Below are positions 54,881 through 63,395 of a DNA stretch of 64,000 nucleotides, piece by piece; the stretch's first letter is position 1; every line of letters begins with the position of its first letter. Source of the DNA: Duganella dendranthematis (GTDB lineage Bacteria; Pseudomonadota; Gammaproteobacteria; Burkholderiales; Burkholderiaceae_D); assembly GCF_012849375.1 (NCBI RefSeq), contig NZ_CP051684.1, positions 4,464,001 through 4,528,000 of the forward strand, in the 5' to 3' direction. The notes beneath the pieces were generated by a model. The model was not told the DNA's origin and ran no database searches. It saw nothing but the letters and a program-made list of their open reading frames with translations. Position numbers and translations under genes: made by a program.

Positions 54881-57800
54881 CTAGTGAGTAGAGATAAATT
54901 GGAGGTACGCATGATCTTGATACCCGATTTGCGCCAGCCGCGTGGCCGCCCGGTGGGCCGCTTCCTTGTCTTGCAAGCAAGTGCTGATGCGCACCCACGG
55001 CGCCAGCAGCTGATGGTTCATCGTTGACGTATTGTCATTGCCGATAATGCCATGAGCTTGCCTACAAGTCATCATTATTATTTTCGCATCCTGTTTTTGT
55101 TGTTGCTGGATGGCAGCCGTCAGCAGTAGCGATTCCACCAGGGCCAGCCGCGTGCTCAGGTTGCTGCGATTGGCGGCGTACAGGCGCGTCAGGTCATTCA
55201 GCGCGGCAGTGCCTTCCTGCTGCGCCTTGTCATGCTGGCCGCTGTCCAGCAGCGCCGCCGCCACGCGGGTACGGCCGACCGCTTCCCGGCGTGCCCAGGC
55301 GGCGTTCTTGGGGTCGCGCGCCAGCATGGTCTGCAAGGTGCCATGGACTTCGGTCAGCTTCGGCAGCATTTTCGCCGCCGGCAGCGTGTGCGCCAGCACG
55401 CTCAGGCGGTCCTGTTCCAGATTGGCCAGTTCGAACTGCCAGGCGCGGTTGTTGGGGTCTAACCGCATGATCTGGGTGAACAGGCGCTTGGCCTCGTCGT
55501 AATCGGCCAGCGCGTGCTCATCCAGGCCCACCGCCACGCTGATCCAGGCGCGGTGTTGCAAGGCAATGACATGGCGATGCACCCACAGCGATTCGCCGGG
55601 GAACTGTTCATGCAGGTGCAGCACCAGTTGCAGTTCCTGCGCATACAGTTGTTGCGCCGCGTGCAGCTCACCCAGCGCCTCTTTGGCCGAGGCCAGCCAC
55701 GAATAACTGTCGGCCAGCTCGGCGGCCAGGCTGCGCGATGCCGGCGCTTTGTCGAGCGCGCGCCGTTTCAGGGCGATCGATTGCATGAACTCGGGCACGG
55801 CCAGGGCCGGCTGGCCGCGCGTATAGGCCAGGTTGCCGAGATTATTATGGGCATAGGACTGTTCCACCCACCATTCGCTGTTGTCCGGTTCGCGCTGATG
55901 CAGCAGATCGGCAAATTGCTGGTACTCGCGCCAGGCCTTGTCGGCCGCTTCCCAGTTGTTCTGATCCTTGTGCATCTGCCCGACCCAGTAGGCATTGGCG
56001 CCCAGGCTCTTCAGCACTTCGATGTCCTGCGGCGCCTGCGCATGCTGGCGGATCAGGATCGCATTGGCCTGCGTCAGCGCGTCAATCGCCAGCCGCGAGT
56101 CGCCGTGCGAACGGCCGACTTCGCCAATCACCTGCAAGCCCTTGGCGCGCAGCGTCAGCGCGGTGGGACTGCGGTCGTAGTCTTGCGAACCGCGCAGGTA
56201 TTGCAAGGCCTTGCCGCTGACGCTTTCCAGGAAGTCCAGACGGCCCAGCGGCCGCAGCTTGTCGGCGAAGTCGCCCAGCATGAAATCCATCAGGCTTTCT
56301 GCCTCGTTGCGCCGTAACTCCGCCGAGCGCTTGGCCGCCATCGCGCTCAAGCCGAGTGCCGACGCCAGCACCGCCAGCGCGACAATCAGCGTCAATACCA
56401 TCCAGCGCAGCCGTTCGCGATAGCGCACGCGGCGGTGCGAAACATGGATCAGCTCGTGTTCGATGTCGGTGAGTGTCAGCACGCCGGCCAGTTGCAACTC
56501 GCGCGCTTCCGCCAGCAATTTCCCGCTTGGCAGCAGCAAATCGTTGGGTTGGCCTTCGTCGCGCCAGCGTCCCGCCTGCTGCGCGAGCCGGCCGCGCGTG
56601 CGCAGAGCGTTGCGGTGGACCTCGATCCAGTCCGTCATGCGCGGCCAGCGCCGCAGGATGGCGTCATGCGCCACGCCAAACACCGGCGTGGCGCCGGCCA
56701 GATCGGTGACAAACAGCCGCGCCTCGACCAGCGCCGCCACCGCCTGATGGGCCTCTTCGCCGCGCAACGCCGACCACGGCGTGCGCTGGCTGGTCACGCT
56801 GTCGCCGTCGGGCGACAGCACGATCAGCAGCGACATGATGTGCGCCAGCGTGGCGCGCTGCGCTTCGGCCATGCCCAGTACCACCTGTTCGGCGCGTTGT
56901 CCGATGGCTCCCTCCAGATCGCCAAGCTGGTGGAAGGCTTCAAAGCTCAGTTCGCCCTGCGGGGTGCGCAGCCGGTACAGCTCCTGCAGGCAGTATTGCA
57001 GCAGGGGCAGGGCGTCCGGGCTTTCGGCCGCGCTGGCGCAGAGAATGTCGTCCAGCTGCGCCTGGGTTACCGGATCGATGCCAAAGGTTAGCTTGGCCGC
57101 CGCCGCCGGGCGGCGAATAATGTGGGCGATGTCGCTGAAACTGGGCGCGCTGAGGTCGAAATGGCCGCCGTGGCGCTTGCCTTCGGTCAGCACCGGATAC
57201 TTGGCGATGCTCGGATAAAAATCGTTGCGGCAGGCGATCAGCAGCAAGACGGCGCGGCTGCGCGCCAGCTGCTCTAGTGCGTTGAGGAAGGCGCGCCGCT
57301 CCGACTCCATCAGCCGGTTGACGTTGAACAATGCCTCGAAACCATCGATAAAGATGGCGAAGCGGCAGCCGGGCCGCGCCGGCGCATGCGTGGCCAGCGC
57401 TGCCGACAGCTCGGCAATGACGGCGCCGCAGTCTTGCTCCAGGCGCACGCCAAGCGAGATCGCGTTTTCACCTGGGAAAGCCGAGTGCTCCTGCCATTGC
57501 AGATCGAGCAGGGCGCCGGCCAGCGCGGTGAACAAGGTTTGCTCGCCCTGGTCGCGCAGGACGAAGGTGGTGGAAGCCAGCACGCCGACCTGGCCGGGGT
57601 TCTGGATGCGGGTCAACGCCGGCATCAGGCCGGCCTGGATCAGCGAAGTCTTGCCGATGCCGCTGGGGCCCAGCACCATGGTCAGCGCGAACCCGCTGCG
57701 GACTTGATCGGTGACCGTCTCGACCAGATTGCGAATCACCTCGGTGCGGCCGAAAAACACGTCGGCATGTGCCTCGTCGAACGCCAGCAAGCCGCGGAAC

Positions 57801-58168
57801 GGCGAGCCGGCATCCCAGCCGGTCAGGCGGGTGGCGTCGCGGGCGTTGAAATCGAGCGCGGCCACCGTGCGGTAGCCGCGCATGCGGATCGTCTCGATGT
57901 AGATCGGCGCCCGGGCGTCGTCGCCGAGCAGGCGGCGCAGCTGGGCGATATTTTTGTGCACCGGGCTGTCGCCGTGGAAGGTATGGCCCCAGCACTGCTC
58001 CAGCAGCTGCTCCGCGCTGACCACCTCGCCGCGCGCCCGGCACAGCGCCAGCAGCACGTCCATGGTGCGCGGCTCCATCTGACGCTTGTCATCCGCTTTT
58101 TCTATCGAATTGGTGGAGGGATCGACCAGCCATGAGCCGAATTGGAATGAATTTTTCACGTTGAACAC
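54881..58168 (-). CDS. CadC-type winged-helix - nSTAND NTPase - TM - TPR regulator
   Basis: The 1095-aa protein combines an OmpR/CadC-like winged helix (about 8-104; MEPRTMDVLLALC, IETIRMRGYRTVA) and an nSTAND-type NTPase. The NTPase starts PFRGLLAFDEAHADVFFGR, with Walker A GPSGIGKT at 167-174 and Walker B-like FAIFIDGFEAL at 270-280. One TM helix (about 589-610) precedes a long TPR-like C-terminal half. STAND proteins switch from ADP to ATP on ligand sensing, often through TPRs. Here ligand binding outside the membrane would be coupled to DNA binding inside. The start codon is GTG 58168, with no clear ribosome site. The small beta-rich gene follows 9 nt later. Confidence 0.82.
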   Translation of the reverse strand: MFNVKNSFQFGSWLVDPSTNSIEKADDKRQMEPRTMDVLLALCRARGEVVSAEQLLEQCWGHTFHGDSPVHKNIAQLRRLLGDDARAPIYIETIRMRGYRTVAALDFNARDATRLTGWDAGSPFRGLLAFDEAHADVFFGRTEVIRNLVETVTDQVRSGFALTMVLGPSGIGKTSLIQAGLMPALTRIQNPGQVGVLASTTFVLRDQGEQTLFTALAGALLDLQWQEHSAFPGENAISLGVRLEQDCGAVIAELSAALATHAPARPGCRFAIFIDGFEALFNVNRLMESERRAFLNALEQLARSRAVLLLIACRNDFYPSIAKYPVLTEGKRHGGHFDLSAPSFSDIAHIIRRPAAAAKLTFGIDPVTQAQLDDILCASAAESPDALPLLQYCLQELYRLRTPQGELSFEAFHQLGDLEGAIGQRAEQVVLGMAEAQRATLAHIMSLLIVLSPDGDSVTSQRTPWSALRGEEAHQAVAALVEARLFVTDLAGATPVFGVAHDAILRRWPRMTDWIEVHRNALRTRGRLAQQAGRWRDEGQPNDLLLPSGKLLAEARELQLAGVLTLTDIEHELIHVSHRRVRYRERLRWMVLTLIVALAVLASALGLSAMAAKRSAELRRNEAESLMDFMLGDFADKLRPLGRLDFLESVSGKALQYLRGSQDYDRSPTALTLRAKGLQVIGEVGRSHGDSRLAIDALTQANAILIRQHAQAPQDIEVLKSLGANAYWVGQMHKDQNNWEAADKAWREYQQFADLLHQREPDNSEWWVEQSYAHNNLGNLAYTRGQPALAVPEFMQSIALKRRALDKAPASRSLAAELADSYSWLASAKEALGELHAAQQLYAQELQLVLHLHEQFPGESLWVHRHVIALQHRAWISVAVGLDEHALADYDEAKRLFTQIMRLDPNNRAWQFELANLEQDRLSVLAHTLPAAKMLPKLTEVHGTLQTMLARDPKNAAWARREAVGRTRVAAALLDSGQHDKAQQEGTAALNDLTRLYAANRSNLSTRLALVESLLLTAAIQQQQKQDAKIIMMTCRQAHGIIGNDNTSTMNHQLLAPWVRISTCLQDKEAAHRAATRLAQIGYQDHAYLQFISTH

Positions 58169-58241
58169 ATAGAAGATGAACCGCGTAATTGTTTTCCTAA
58201 AAACAATTTTATCATCTTTTTTATATTATCAACGAGTAAAC

Positions 58242-58769
58242 TCAAGGCTTGGCGGGACAGTTCGCGGCGAGCCAGCGGCCGGTCGATTCCACCGTGGCTT
58301 GCTGAGGTCCGGCGCCGGTATTGTTGGTCACCTGCATGCTGGCGGTGTAGGCATTGTCGCCTTGCATGCGCACCTGCCCGCTGCCGCTGGAGGCTGGATC
58401 TGTGCAGTTGAACGTCACGTCCATACCACCCGCCACGGGCGTTTGTTTTGAGGTGCATTTGCCTTGCTGGCTGAGCGGCAGTTCCTTGCGCGCGGCCATT
58501 TCCGGCGTGACGCAGGCGGTCATGCGCAGGCTGCCATCGCTGCCGGCTTGCGGCACCGAGACGCCGTTCTGCGCCATCATCGCCTCCATCTGCGCGCGTT
58601 GCGCTGGCGGCAGCACAGCCAGTTGCGACAGGGCCGCGCTGACCGCCTGGTCAGTCTGGGCATTGCCGGTGCGGACCTTGCTATTCAATTCCCACCAGCC
58701 GGGTTTGATGGTTTGGGCGTGGGCCTGGATGGCCGTCAGCGCGGCCAGCGTGATCAATAATCGTTTCAT
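58242..58769 (-). CDS. DUF3617 family exported protein
   Basis: The 175-aa protein has a signal peptide (LLITLAALTAIQAHA) and the DUF3617 beginning TIKPGWWELNSKV. The cysteines at RMTACVTPEMAA and FNCTDPASSGSG are typical of this family of uncharacterised periplasmic proteins of Proteobacteria. ATG 58769 has GGAGACCTTTA upstream. It ends 73 bp after the start of the divergently unrelated CadC-nSTAND leader; both are on the minus strand. Confidence 0.85.
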   Translation of the reverse strand: MKRLLITLAALTAIQAHAQTIKPGWWELNSKVRTGNAQTDQAVSAALSQLAVLPPAQRAQMEAMMAQNGVSVPQAGSDGSLRMTACVTPEMAARKELPLSQQGKCTSKQTPVAGGMDVTFNCTDPASSGSGQVRMQGDNAYTASMQVTNNTGAGPQQATVESTGRWLAANCPAKP

Positions 58770-58790
58770 TAAAGGTCTCCAGTAGAAATG

Positions 58791-58815
58791 AAAACGGCGC
58801 CCCAGGCGCCGTTTT
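58791..58815 (-). terminator. Rho-independent terminator
   Basis: AAAACGGCGCC (58791-58801) pairs with GGCGCCGTTTT (58805-58815) over a 3-nt loop. The 11-bp perfect stem has an A/T tail on each side, so it may work in both directions. It separates the Lmo0937-like gene from the DUF3617 gene. Confidence 0.85.
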
Positions 58816-58833
58816 AACCAATTGCGGAGAAGG

Positions 58834-58980
58834 CTACACGCCGCGTCCGCTAATCAGGCGCAGCAGCACCATGATGATGGCGACCACCAGCAGGACGTGG
58901 ATGAAGCCGCCAATGGTGTACGAAGTAACCAGGCCCAGCAGCCACAGGATAAGCAGAACGACAGCGATGGTATAAAGCAT
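58834..58980 (-). CDS. Lmo0937-family (DUF5670) small membrane protein
   Basis: The 48-aa protein starts MLYTIAVVLLILWLLGL and ends in RLISGRGV, the consensus of the Lmo0937/DUF5670 family of tiny two-helix membrane proteins. GAGGAG lies 8 nt upstream of the ATG at 58980. Members are often stress-induced. It is flanked by a strong terminator downstream. Confidence 0.88.
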   Translation of the reverse strand: MLYTIAVVLLILWLLGLVTSYTIGGFIHVLLVVAIIMVLLRLISGRGV

Positions 58981-59059
58981 GATTAATCTCCTCGGGTTGT
59001 GTTGAATTCATTATCAACAATACAGCGCCAGGCTTCTGTACGTTGCCGTACTAAAACGC

Positions 59060-59671
59060 TCAGTCCAGCGGACGCAGTTGGCCTTTGACGATGCGCACGG
59101 CGTCGCCATTGCGCCAGTCAGGCTGGTGCGAGGTGTGGATCACACGGCGGCTGCCGTTGTCCATGCGCACGCTGACGTCCCAGCTGGTGGTCTTTTTCAT
59201 ATTGCCTTCGATCTGGTTGCCGGCCACTGCGCCGCCGACCGCACCAGCCACCGTTGCCAGTTGACGGCCATGGCCGCTACCAACCTGGTTGCCCAGCAAG
59301 CCGCCCAGCACTGCACCGCCGACCGCGCCGGCACCGCTACCCTGGGCGCGATGTTCGATGGCGCGCACCGATTCGACCACACCGCAATTGCTGCATGGGG
59401 CGTTACGCGCTGCTTGTTCCTGCATCTGGCCCGGGCCTTGCGACATGGCGGGCGCCACGGCGGACGAACCTGCCGGCGGCGCATCGTTATAGGCCAGTTG
59501 CTGCGCTTGTTGCGGCGCCGGTGGCATGCCGCTCACTTGCACCGGTACGGTGGCGTTCGAGGTCGGCAGCCAACCCAGTATCGCCGCGCTGCCGACGCCG
59601 CAGAACAGCACCACCGCCACAGCGGCGATCACCATGATCGGATGAGTTTTTGGTTTGTTTGGGGTGTCCAT
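59060..59671 (-). CDS. Glycine-zipper 2TM domain protein
   Basis: The 203-aa protein has an N-terminal TM helix (about 12-33) and a central Pro/Ala/Gln-rich linker. A glycine zipper follows (about 110-155; AVGGAVLGGLLGNQVGSGHG and AVGGAVAGNQIEG) as in Rick_17kDa/SlyB-like proteins, then a C-terminal DVSVRMDNG-RRVIHTSHQ domain. A Cys pair (APCSNCG) precedes the zipper. It is probably an envelope-stability protein anchored in the inner membrane. ATG 59671 has AGGA 8 nt upstream. Confidence 0.88.
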   Translation of the reverse strand: MDTPNKPKTHPIMVIAAVAVVLFCGVGSAAILGWLPTSNATVPVQVSGMPPAPQQAQQLAYNDAPPAGSSAVAPAMSQGPGQMQEQAARNAPCSNCGVVESVRAIEHRAQGSGAGAVGGAVLGGLLGNQVGSGHGRQLATVAGAVGGAVAGNQIEGNMKKTTSWDVSVRMDNGSRRVIHTSHQPDWRNGDAVRIVKGQLRPLD

Positions 59672-59793
59672 GTGGAGTGTCCTTTTTTATTGGTTGAGGT
59701 CATGCATTGCAGTCGATATTCTGCTTGAGTGCATCTTTTGTCTCCGTGCGTCACCGTACATACATGGTGATTTATTGCCTTTACTCTGATCCC

Positions 59794-60513
59794 ATGCATA
59801 CCTCTATCTCACATTCTCCCGACGACGACCGTGGACAGCTCCGTCTGGCCAATAATCGCTTGCTGGCCAGCCTGCCAGACGACGATCAACAGCAACTCGC
59901 GGCCAAGTGCGAGACGGTGCGGGTGGATAACGGCCAGATCTTGTCCGAGCCTGGACAAGAGGTGCGCTACATCTATTTCCCCATCGATTGCCTGGTGTCG
60001 CTGCTCGGCGTGGCCGAAGGCCGCATGACGCTGGAAGTCGGCTCGATCGGCCGCGAGGGCATGCTCGGCGCGGCGGTGGTGCTGGGCCATGAACTGGCGC
60101 AGGTGCGCGCGGTGGTGCAGCGCTCCGGCCGCACCTATCGCATGGTGGCCGGCGATTTCGTCACCGAGTTCCACCGCATGGATTCCTTGCAGCGCTTGCT
60201 GCACCGTTATACGGACGTCCAGCTGGCGCAAGCGATCCAGATCGCCGTGTGCAGCCGCTTCCACGTGCTCGAAGCACGGCTGGCGCGTTCGCTGCTCATT
60301 ACGCGGGACCGCTTGCAGTCGGAAAAATTCCATCTAACGCACGAGTTCCTGGCGCACGCGCTGGGAGTGCGGCGGGTGGGCGTGACCAAGGCCGCCAGCG
60401 CCTTGCAGAATCAGCGTCTGATTACCTACAGCCGCGGCAATATCGAGATTCTCGATTCGGCCGGCCTGGAATCCGCATCGTGCCATTGCTACGAAATGTT
60501 CAAGGACAAATAA
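59794..60513 (+). CDS. Crp/Fnr-family transcriptional regulator
   Basis: The 239-aa protein has a cyclic-nucleotide-binding-like jelly roll (about 15-135) and a C-terminal winged helix (about 165-225; THEFLAHALGVRRVGVTKAA, NQRLITYSRGNIEI). No Fnr-type N-terminal cysteine cluster and no DNR/NnrR histidine set is evident, so the ligand is unknown. ATG 59794 was chosen because the homologous region begins soon after; an ATG at 59764 is an alternative. Neither has a good ribosome site. It is divergent from the glycine-zipper gene and may control that block. Confidence 0.88.
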   Translation: MHTSISHSPDDDRGQLRLANNRLLASLPDDDQQQLAAKCETVRVDNGQILSEPGQEVRYIYFPIDCLVSLLGVAEGRMTLEVGSIGREGMLGAAVVLGHELAQVRAVVQRSGRTYRMVAGDFVTEFHRMDSLQRLLHRYTDVQLAQAIQIAVCSRFHVLEARLARSLLITRDRLQSEKFHLTHEFLAHALGVRRVGVTKAASALQNQRLITYSRGNIEILDSAGLESASCHCYEMFKDK

Positions 60514-60543
60514 GGACAAATCCGCCCCTGCTTCAAAGCAGGG

Positions 60544-60583
60544 AGGCATAAAAAAACAGACCCGAAGGTCTGTTTTTTTATGC
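60544..60583. terminator. Strong bidirectional terminator
   Basis: A perfect palindrome runs from GGCATAAAAAAACAGACC (60544-60562) to GGTCTGTTTTTTTATGCC (60567-60583, allowing one base), with a CGAA loop. Both ends have A/T runs, so it serves the Crp/Fnr gene and the convergent OsmB-like gene. Confidence 0.93.
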
Positions 60584-60593
60584 CATCGTTAGA

Positions 60594-60818
60594 TTAACGC
60601 GGTGGCTTTTGCACTTGGTTACCGATCACGCCACCAACGGCTGCACCGCCGACCGCGCCAACTGCGCTACCGCCGGTCAGTACCGAGCCGGCGACTGCGC
60701 CGACGCCAGCACCGACTGCGGTGTTGCGGTCTTGATTCGACATACCTGCACAAGCGCTCAGGCCCAGGGTAGCCGCCACTACAGCTGCGGTTGCTGCGAT
60801 TCGTTTGACGTTGTTCAT
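60594..60818 (-). CDS. OsmB-like glycine-zipper lipoprotein
   Basis: The 74-aa precursor has a lipobox LSAC and the glycine zipper GAGVGAVAGSVLTGG / GAVGGAAVGGVIGNQ found in OsmB-type osmotically inducible lipoproteins. ATG 60818 has GAGGAG upstream. It is an outer-membrane or inner-membrane lipoprotein likely induced by osmotic or stationary-phase stress (by analogy). Confidence 0.88.
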   Translation of the reverse strand: MNNVKRIAATAAVVAATLGLSACAGMSNQDRNTAVGAGVGAVAGSVLTGGSAVGAVGGAAVGGVIGNQVQKPPR

Positions 60819-60913
60819 GATTTTCTCCTCTGGCAGGCAAGTCGCGGTATTGCGCCTCACCGATGGACACAGATTACGAAAATCCCGCGCGTGCTTCCGT
60901 TCGTCAGCACACA

Positions 60914-62860
60914 TTAATGCCGAATCAACGTCTGGCAGCCATTCGTCTCGCCAGGGCCGGTGCTTACCAGCGGTACGATCGCGGCTACTGGCGCCACCAC
61001 CGCCAAGGCCAGCGCGCTGCCGGCGCGCAAGGCCAGCGTGCCCTTGTCGACGCTGACATCCGGCGCTTTAAAGCTGCCGCGCACATAAATCGGTGCGCGC
61101 AGCGAAATCACCCGCACCGACTTGGCGTCCGGCTTCAGCGTCAGGTCCAGCTTCTCGTTGCCGAGGTTGACCGTGCCGTTGATGTCGATCCGCGCTTCCG
61201 AGGTATCCACCACAAACAGCCGCGACTTCATCACGCCATTGGCCACGGCGAAATCGGTGACCATGCAATTGAGCTTGACCTGCTTGTCACCGACCAGCTT
61301 GGTCAGCACCACGCTGCCGATGTTCAAGCCCATGGTCTCCAGCATCAGCTTGCTGACGCTGCCTTGCGTGACCGCGCCTTTCAGCTCGCCGTTGGATGCT
61401 CCCAGCAAGCTGGCCACCGAATTGCCATCGGCCGCCAGCGCCACATTCGCATTGATTTCGCCGACCGTAGCCTGCATGCCGTCGATTGACGGGAACAACT
61501 GCTTCAACTGAAGATGGCTGGCGGCGGCCTTCAGCGTGGCGCGGATGGCGTGCGGATTCACCTTGCCGCTGCCGTCCAGCATAACGGTGGAGGTGAAGCG
61601 GCCACCGGCGATATCGAAGTTCATCGGCGTCAGCGACAGCACGCCGTCCTTCAGGTGGATTTGCGTTTCCAGATTTTGGATCGGCAAGTTCTTCTCGCGC
61701 GTGATTTGCGCCGCCTTGAAGTTGACGTCGGCGTCGATGGCGGTCCAGCGGTCGGTGCGGAAGGTTTCCACCGGCAGCACCTTGTTACCCGGCTGGCGCT
61801 CTTCGGCGCCGCGCGCTTCCTTGCTGGCATTCGAGTCGGCGCCGATCAGCGGGCCGAGGTCGGACACTTGCAGCAGCTTCGACTGCACCGCGCCGCTCAG
61901 GCGCGAGCGCGGTTGGCCGGTCTGGAAATCCAGCTTGCCGGCGATGTCGCTCTGGCCGACCTTGCCGGTGAACTGATCGTAGACCCAGTGGCTGGCGTTG
62001 GCGCCCAGATTGCCTCTCAGGTGGCCTTCGGTGACGAAGGGCGGGGTTTCCGGCAGCAGCACGCCGGTCAGTGCATACAGCCGCTCCAGGCTGGGCCCGG
62101 ACAGCTTGAGCCGCAGATCGAGCGCCGTCAGCGACGCCGGCTTGGTCAGCGTGCCCTCAAACACGATGTGTGTGCCGCCGAGGTCGAGGTCGGCCGAGAG
62201 CGGGAAGGGCGCCGTTTGCTGCTGCAAGAACAGCACAGCGCCAGCCTTGCCGCTGCCGCTGACGTTCTGGTTATTCCACTTGCCGCGCAGCTGCCAGGCG
62301 ACGCCGTAGCGCGGATCGTTCAAGGTATCGACGTTGGCGCTGGCATCCACCTGCGTCATGGCATCGATGTAGCGCACCGTGCCTTTGGAAAACACCACGC
62401 GCTGCACGTCCAGCTTCCACGCCGACGGCTGGTCGTCATGGCCGAAGGTCCAATTGTTCTTGCCGTCGGCATCGCGTTGCAGCAGCAGCTTGGGACTATC
62501 GAAGCGCAGTTCTGGAATCGCGATGCGCTGGCGCAGCAGCGGCAGCAGTTCGACGGCAAACGCGAACTGGCTGACGCTGACCATCTCGCTCGGCGCCTGC
62601 ATCGCGCGCGGATTGCCGATGTGGACGTCTTTCGCCACCAGATGCGGCATCGGCAGAATGCTGCCCTGTGGGCGCCACGCCAGCGCCAGGTCGCCGCGAA
62701 TCTCGAACGGCCGCTCGATGGCCGCGCTGATCCGGTCATTCAGCCACGGCCGCGCGCGGTTCCAGTCGATGCTGGCGAGGGCGATGACCGCGATGACGGG
62801 GACGGCAACGACGACGCTGCCGACGGCGATGGCGATGCGGGTGCGGCGGGGAAGGGGCAT
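60914..62860 (-). CDS. AsmA-family protein
   Basis: The 648-aa protein has an N-terminal TM helix (about 8-30) and a large periplasmic region. AsmA signatures are present: PFEIRGDLALAWRPQGSI and the PHLVAKDVHIGNP turn near 55-80, and the C-terminal AsmA_2 region with VNLGNEKLDLTLKPD. AsmA proteins influence phospholipid and outer-membrane homeostasis. ATG 62860 (AGG upstream) fits the family start; ATG 62890 or 62887, with GGAG upstream, would add ten residues. Confidence 0.9.
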   Translation of the reverse strand: MPLPRRTRIAIAVGSVVVAVPVIAVIALASIDWNRARPWLNDRISAAIERPFEIRGDLALAWRPQGSILPMPHLVAKDVHIGNPRAMQAPSEMVSVSQFAFAVELLPLLRQRIAIPELRFDSPKLLLQRDADGKNNWTFGHDDQPSAWKLDVQRVVFSKGTVRYIDAMTQVDASANVDTLNDPRYGVAWQLRGKWNNQNVSGSGKAGAVLFLQQQTAPFPLSADLDLGGTHIVFEGTLTKPASLTALDLRLKLSGPSLERLYALTGVLLPETPPFVTEGHLRGNLGANASHWVYDQFTGKVGQSDIAGKLDFQTGQPRSRLSGAVQSKLLQVSDLGPLIGADSNASKEARGAEERQPGNKVLPVETFRTDRWTAIDADVNFKAAQITREKNLPIQNLETQIHLKDGVLSLTPMNFDIAGGRFTSTVMLDGSGKVNPHAIRATLKAAASHLQLKQLFPSIDGMQATVGEINANVALAADGNSVASLLGASNGELKGAVTQGSVSKLMLETMGLNIGSVVLTKLVGDKQVKLNCMVTDFAVANGVMKSRLFVVDTSEARIDINGTVNLGNEKLDLTLKPDAKSVRVISLRAPIYVRGSFKAPDVSVDKGTLALRAGSALALAVVAPVAAIVPLVSTGPGETNGCQTLIRH

Positions 62861-62985
62861 GGCAAACCTGTGGTGTGGTGGTTGCATCATTCTACACACT
62901 CCGGCTTTTGTGCGGCACCGTACTGATGCCCGCGCCGCTTCGGCTTATAAAGTCACATCGCTTTCATATTTCGAGGAGAACAATA

Positions 62986-63369
62986 ATGATGAACATGAAT
63001 ACGCAATGGCTGATTGGTGCAGCACTGTTGGCAGGTCTGGCCGGTTGCGCCAGCGACAAAACCCCGGCCACCGCCGATGTCGCCGTGTCGCGTGAAGCGG
63101 TGTCCGCTGCGACCGCCGCTGGCGCCGCCGATCTGGCCCCGGCCGAGATGACCTCGGCCCGCGAAAAGCTGATGCGCGCCAATCAGGCGCTGGCCGCCAA
63201 GGATTACAAAACCGCGCAAGACCTGGCGACGCAAGCGTCGGCTGACGCCCAGCTGGCGCAGAGCAAGGCCAACTCGGCCAAGGCGACCGCCGCCTCGGAT
63301 GAGCTGCAGCAGAATATCCGCCTGCTGCGCGAAGAACTGGCGCGCGCCAACGCCAACGCGCAACAATAA
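62986..63369 (+). CDS. DUF4398 lipoprotein
   Basis: The 127-aa precursor has a lipobox LAGC and the DUF4398 pattern APAEMTSAREKLMRANQAL with a helical, Ala-rich C-terminus. GAGGAG is 7 nt before the ATG. It is followed at 26 nt by an OmpA-family gene that also starts with a DUF4398-like segment; this pair is common in betaproteobacteria. It is anchored in the outer membrane and may help OmpA-type peptidoglycan binding. Confidence 0.9.
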   Translation: MMNMNTQWLIGAALLAGLAGCASDKTPATADVAVSREAVSAATAAGAADLAPAEMTSAREKLMRANQALAAKDYKTAQDLATQASADAQLAQSKANSAKATAASDELQQNIRLLREELARANANAQQ

Positions 63370-63395
63370 ACCGAACAATAAAAGGAGAATCCACC

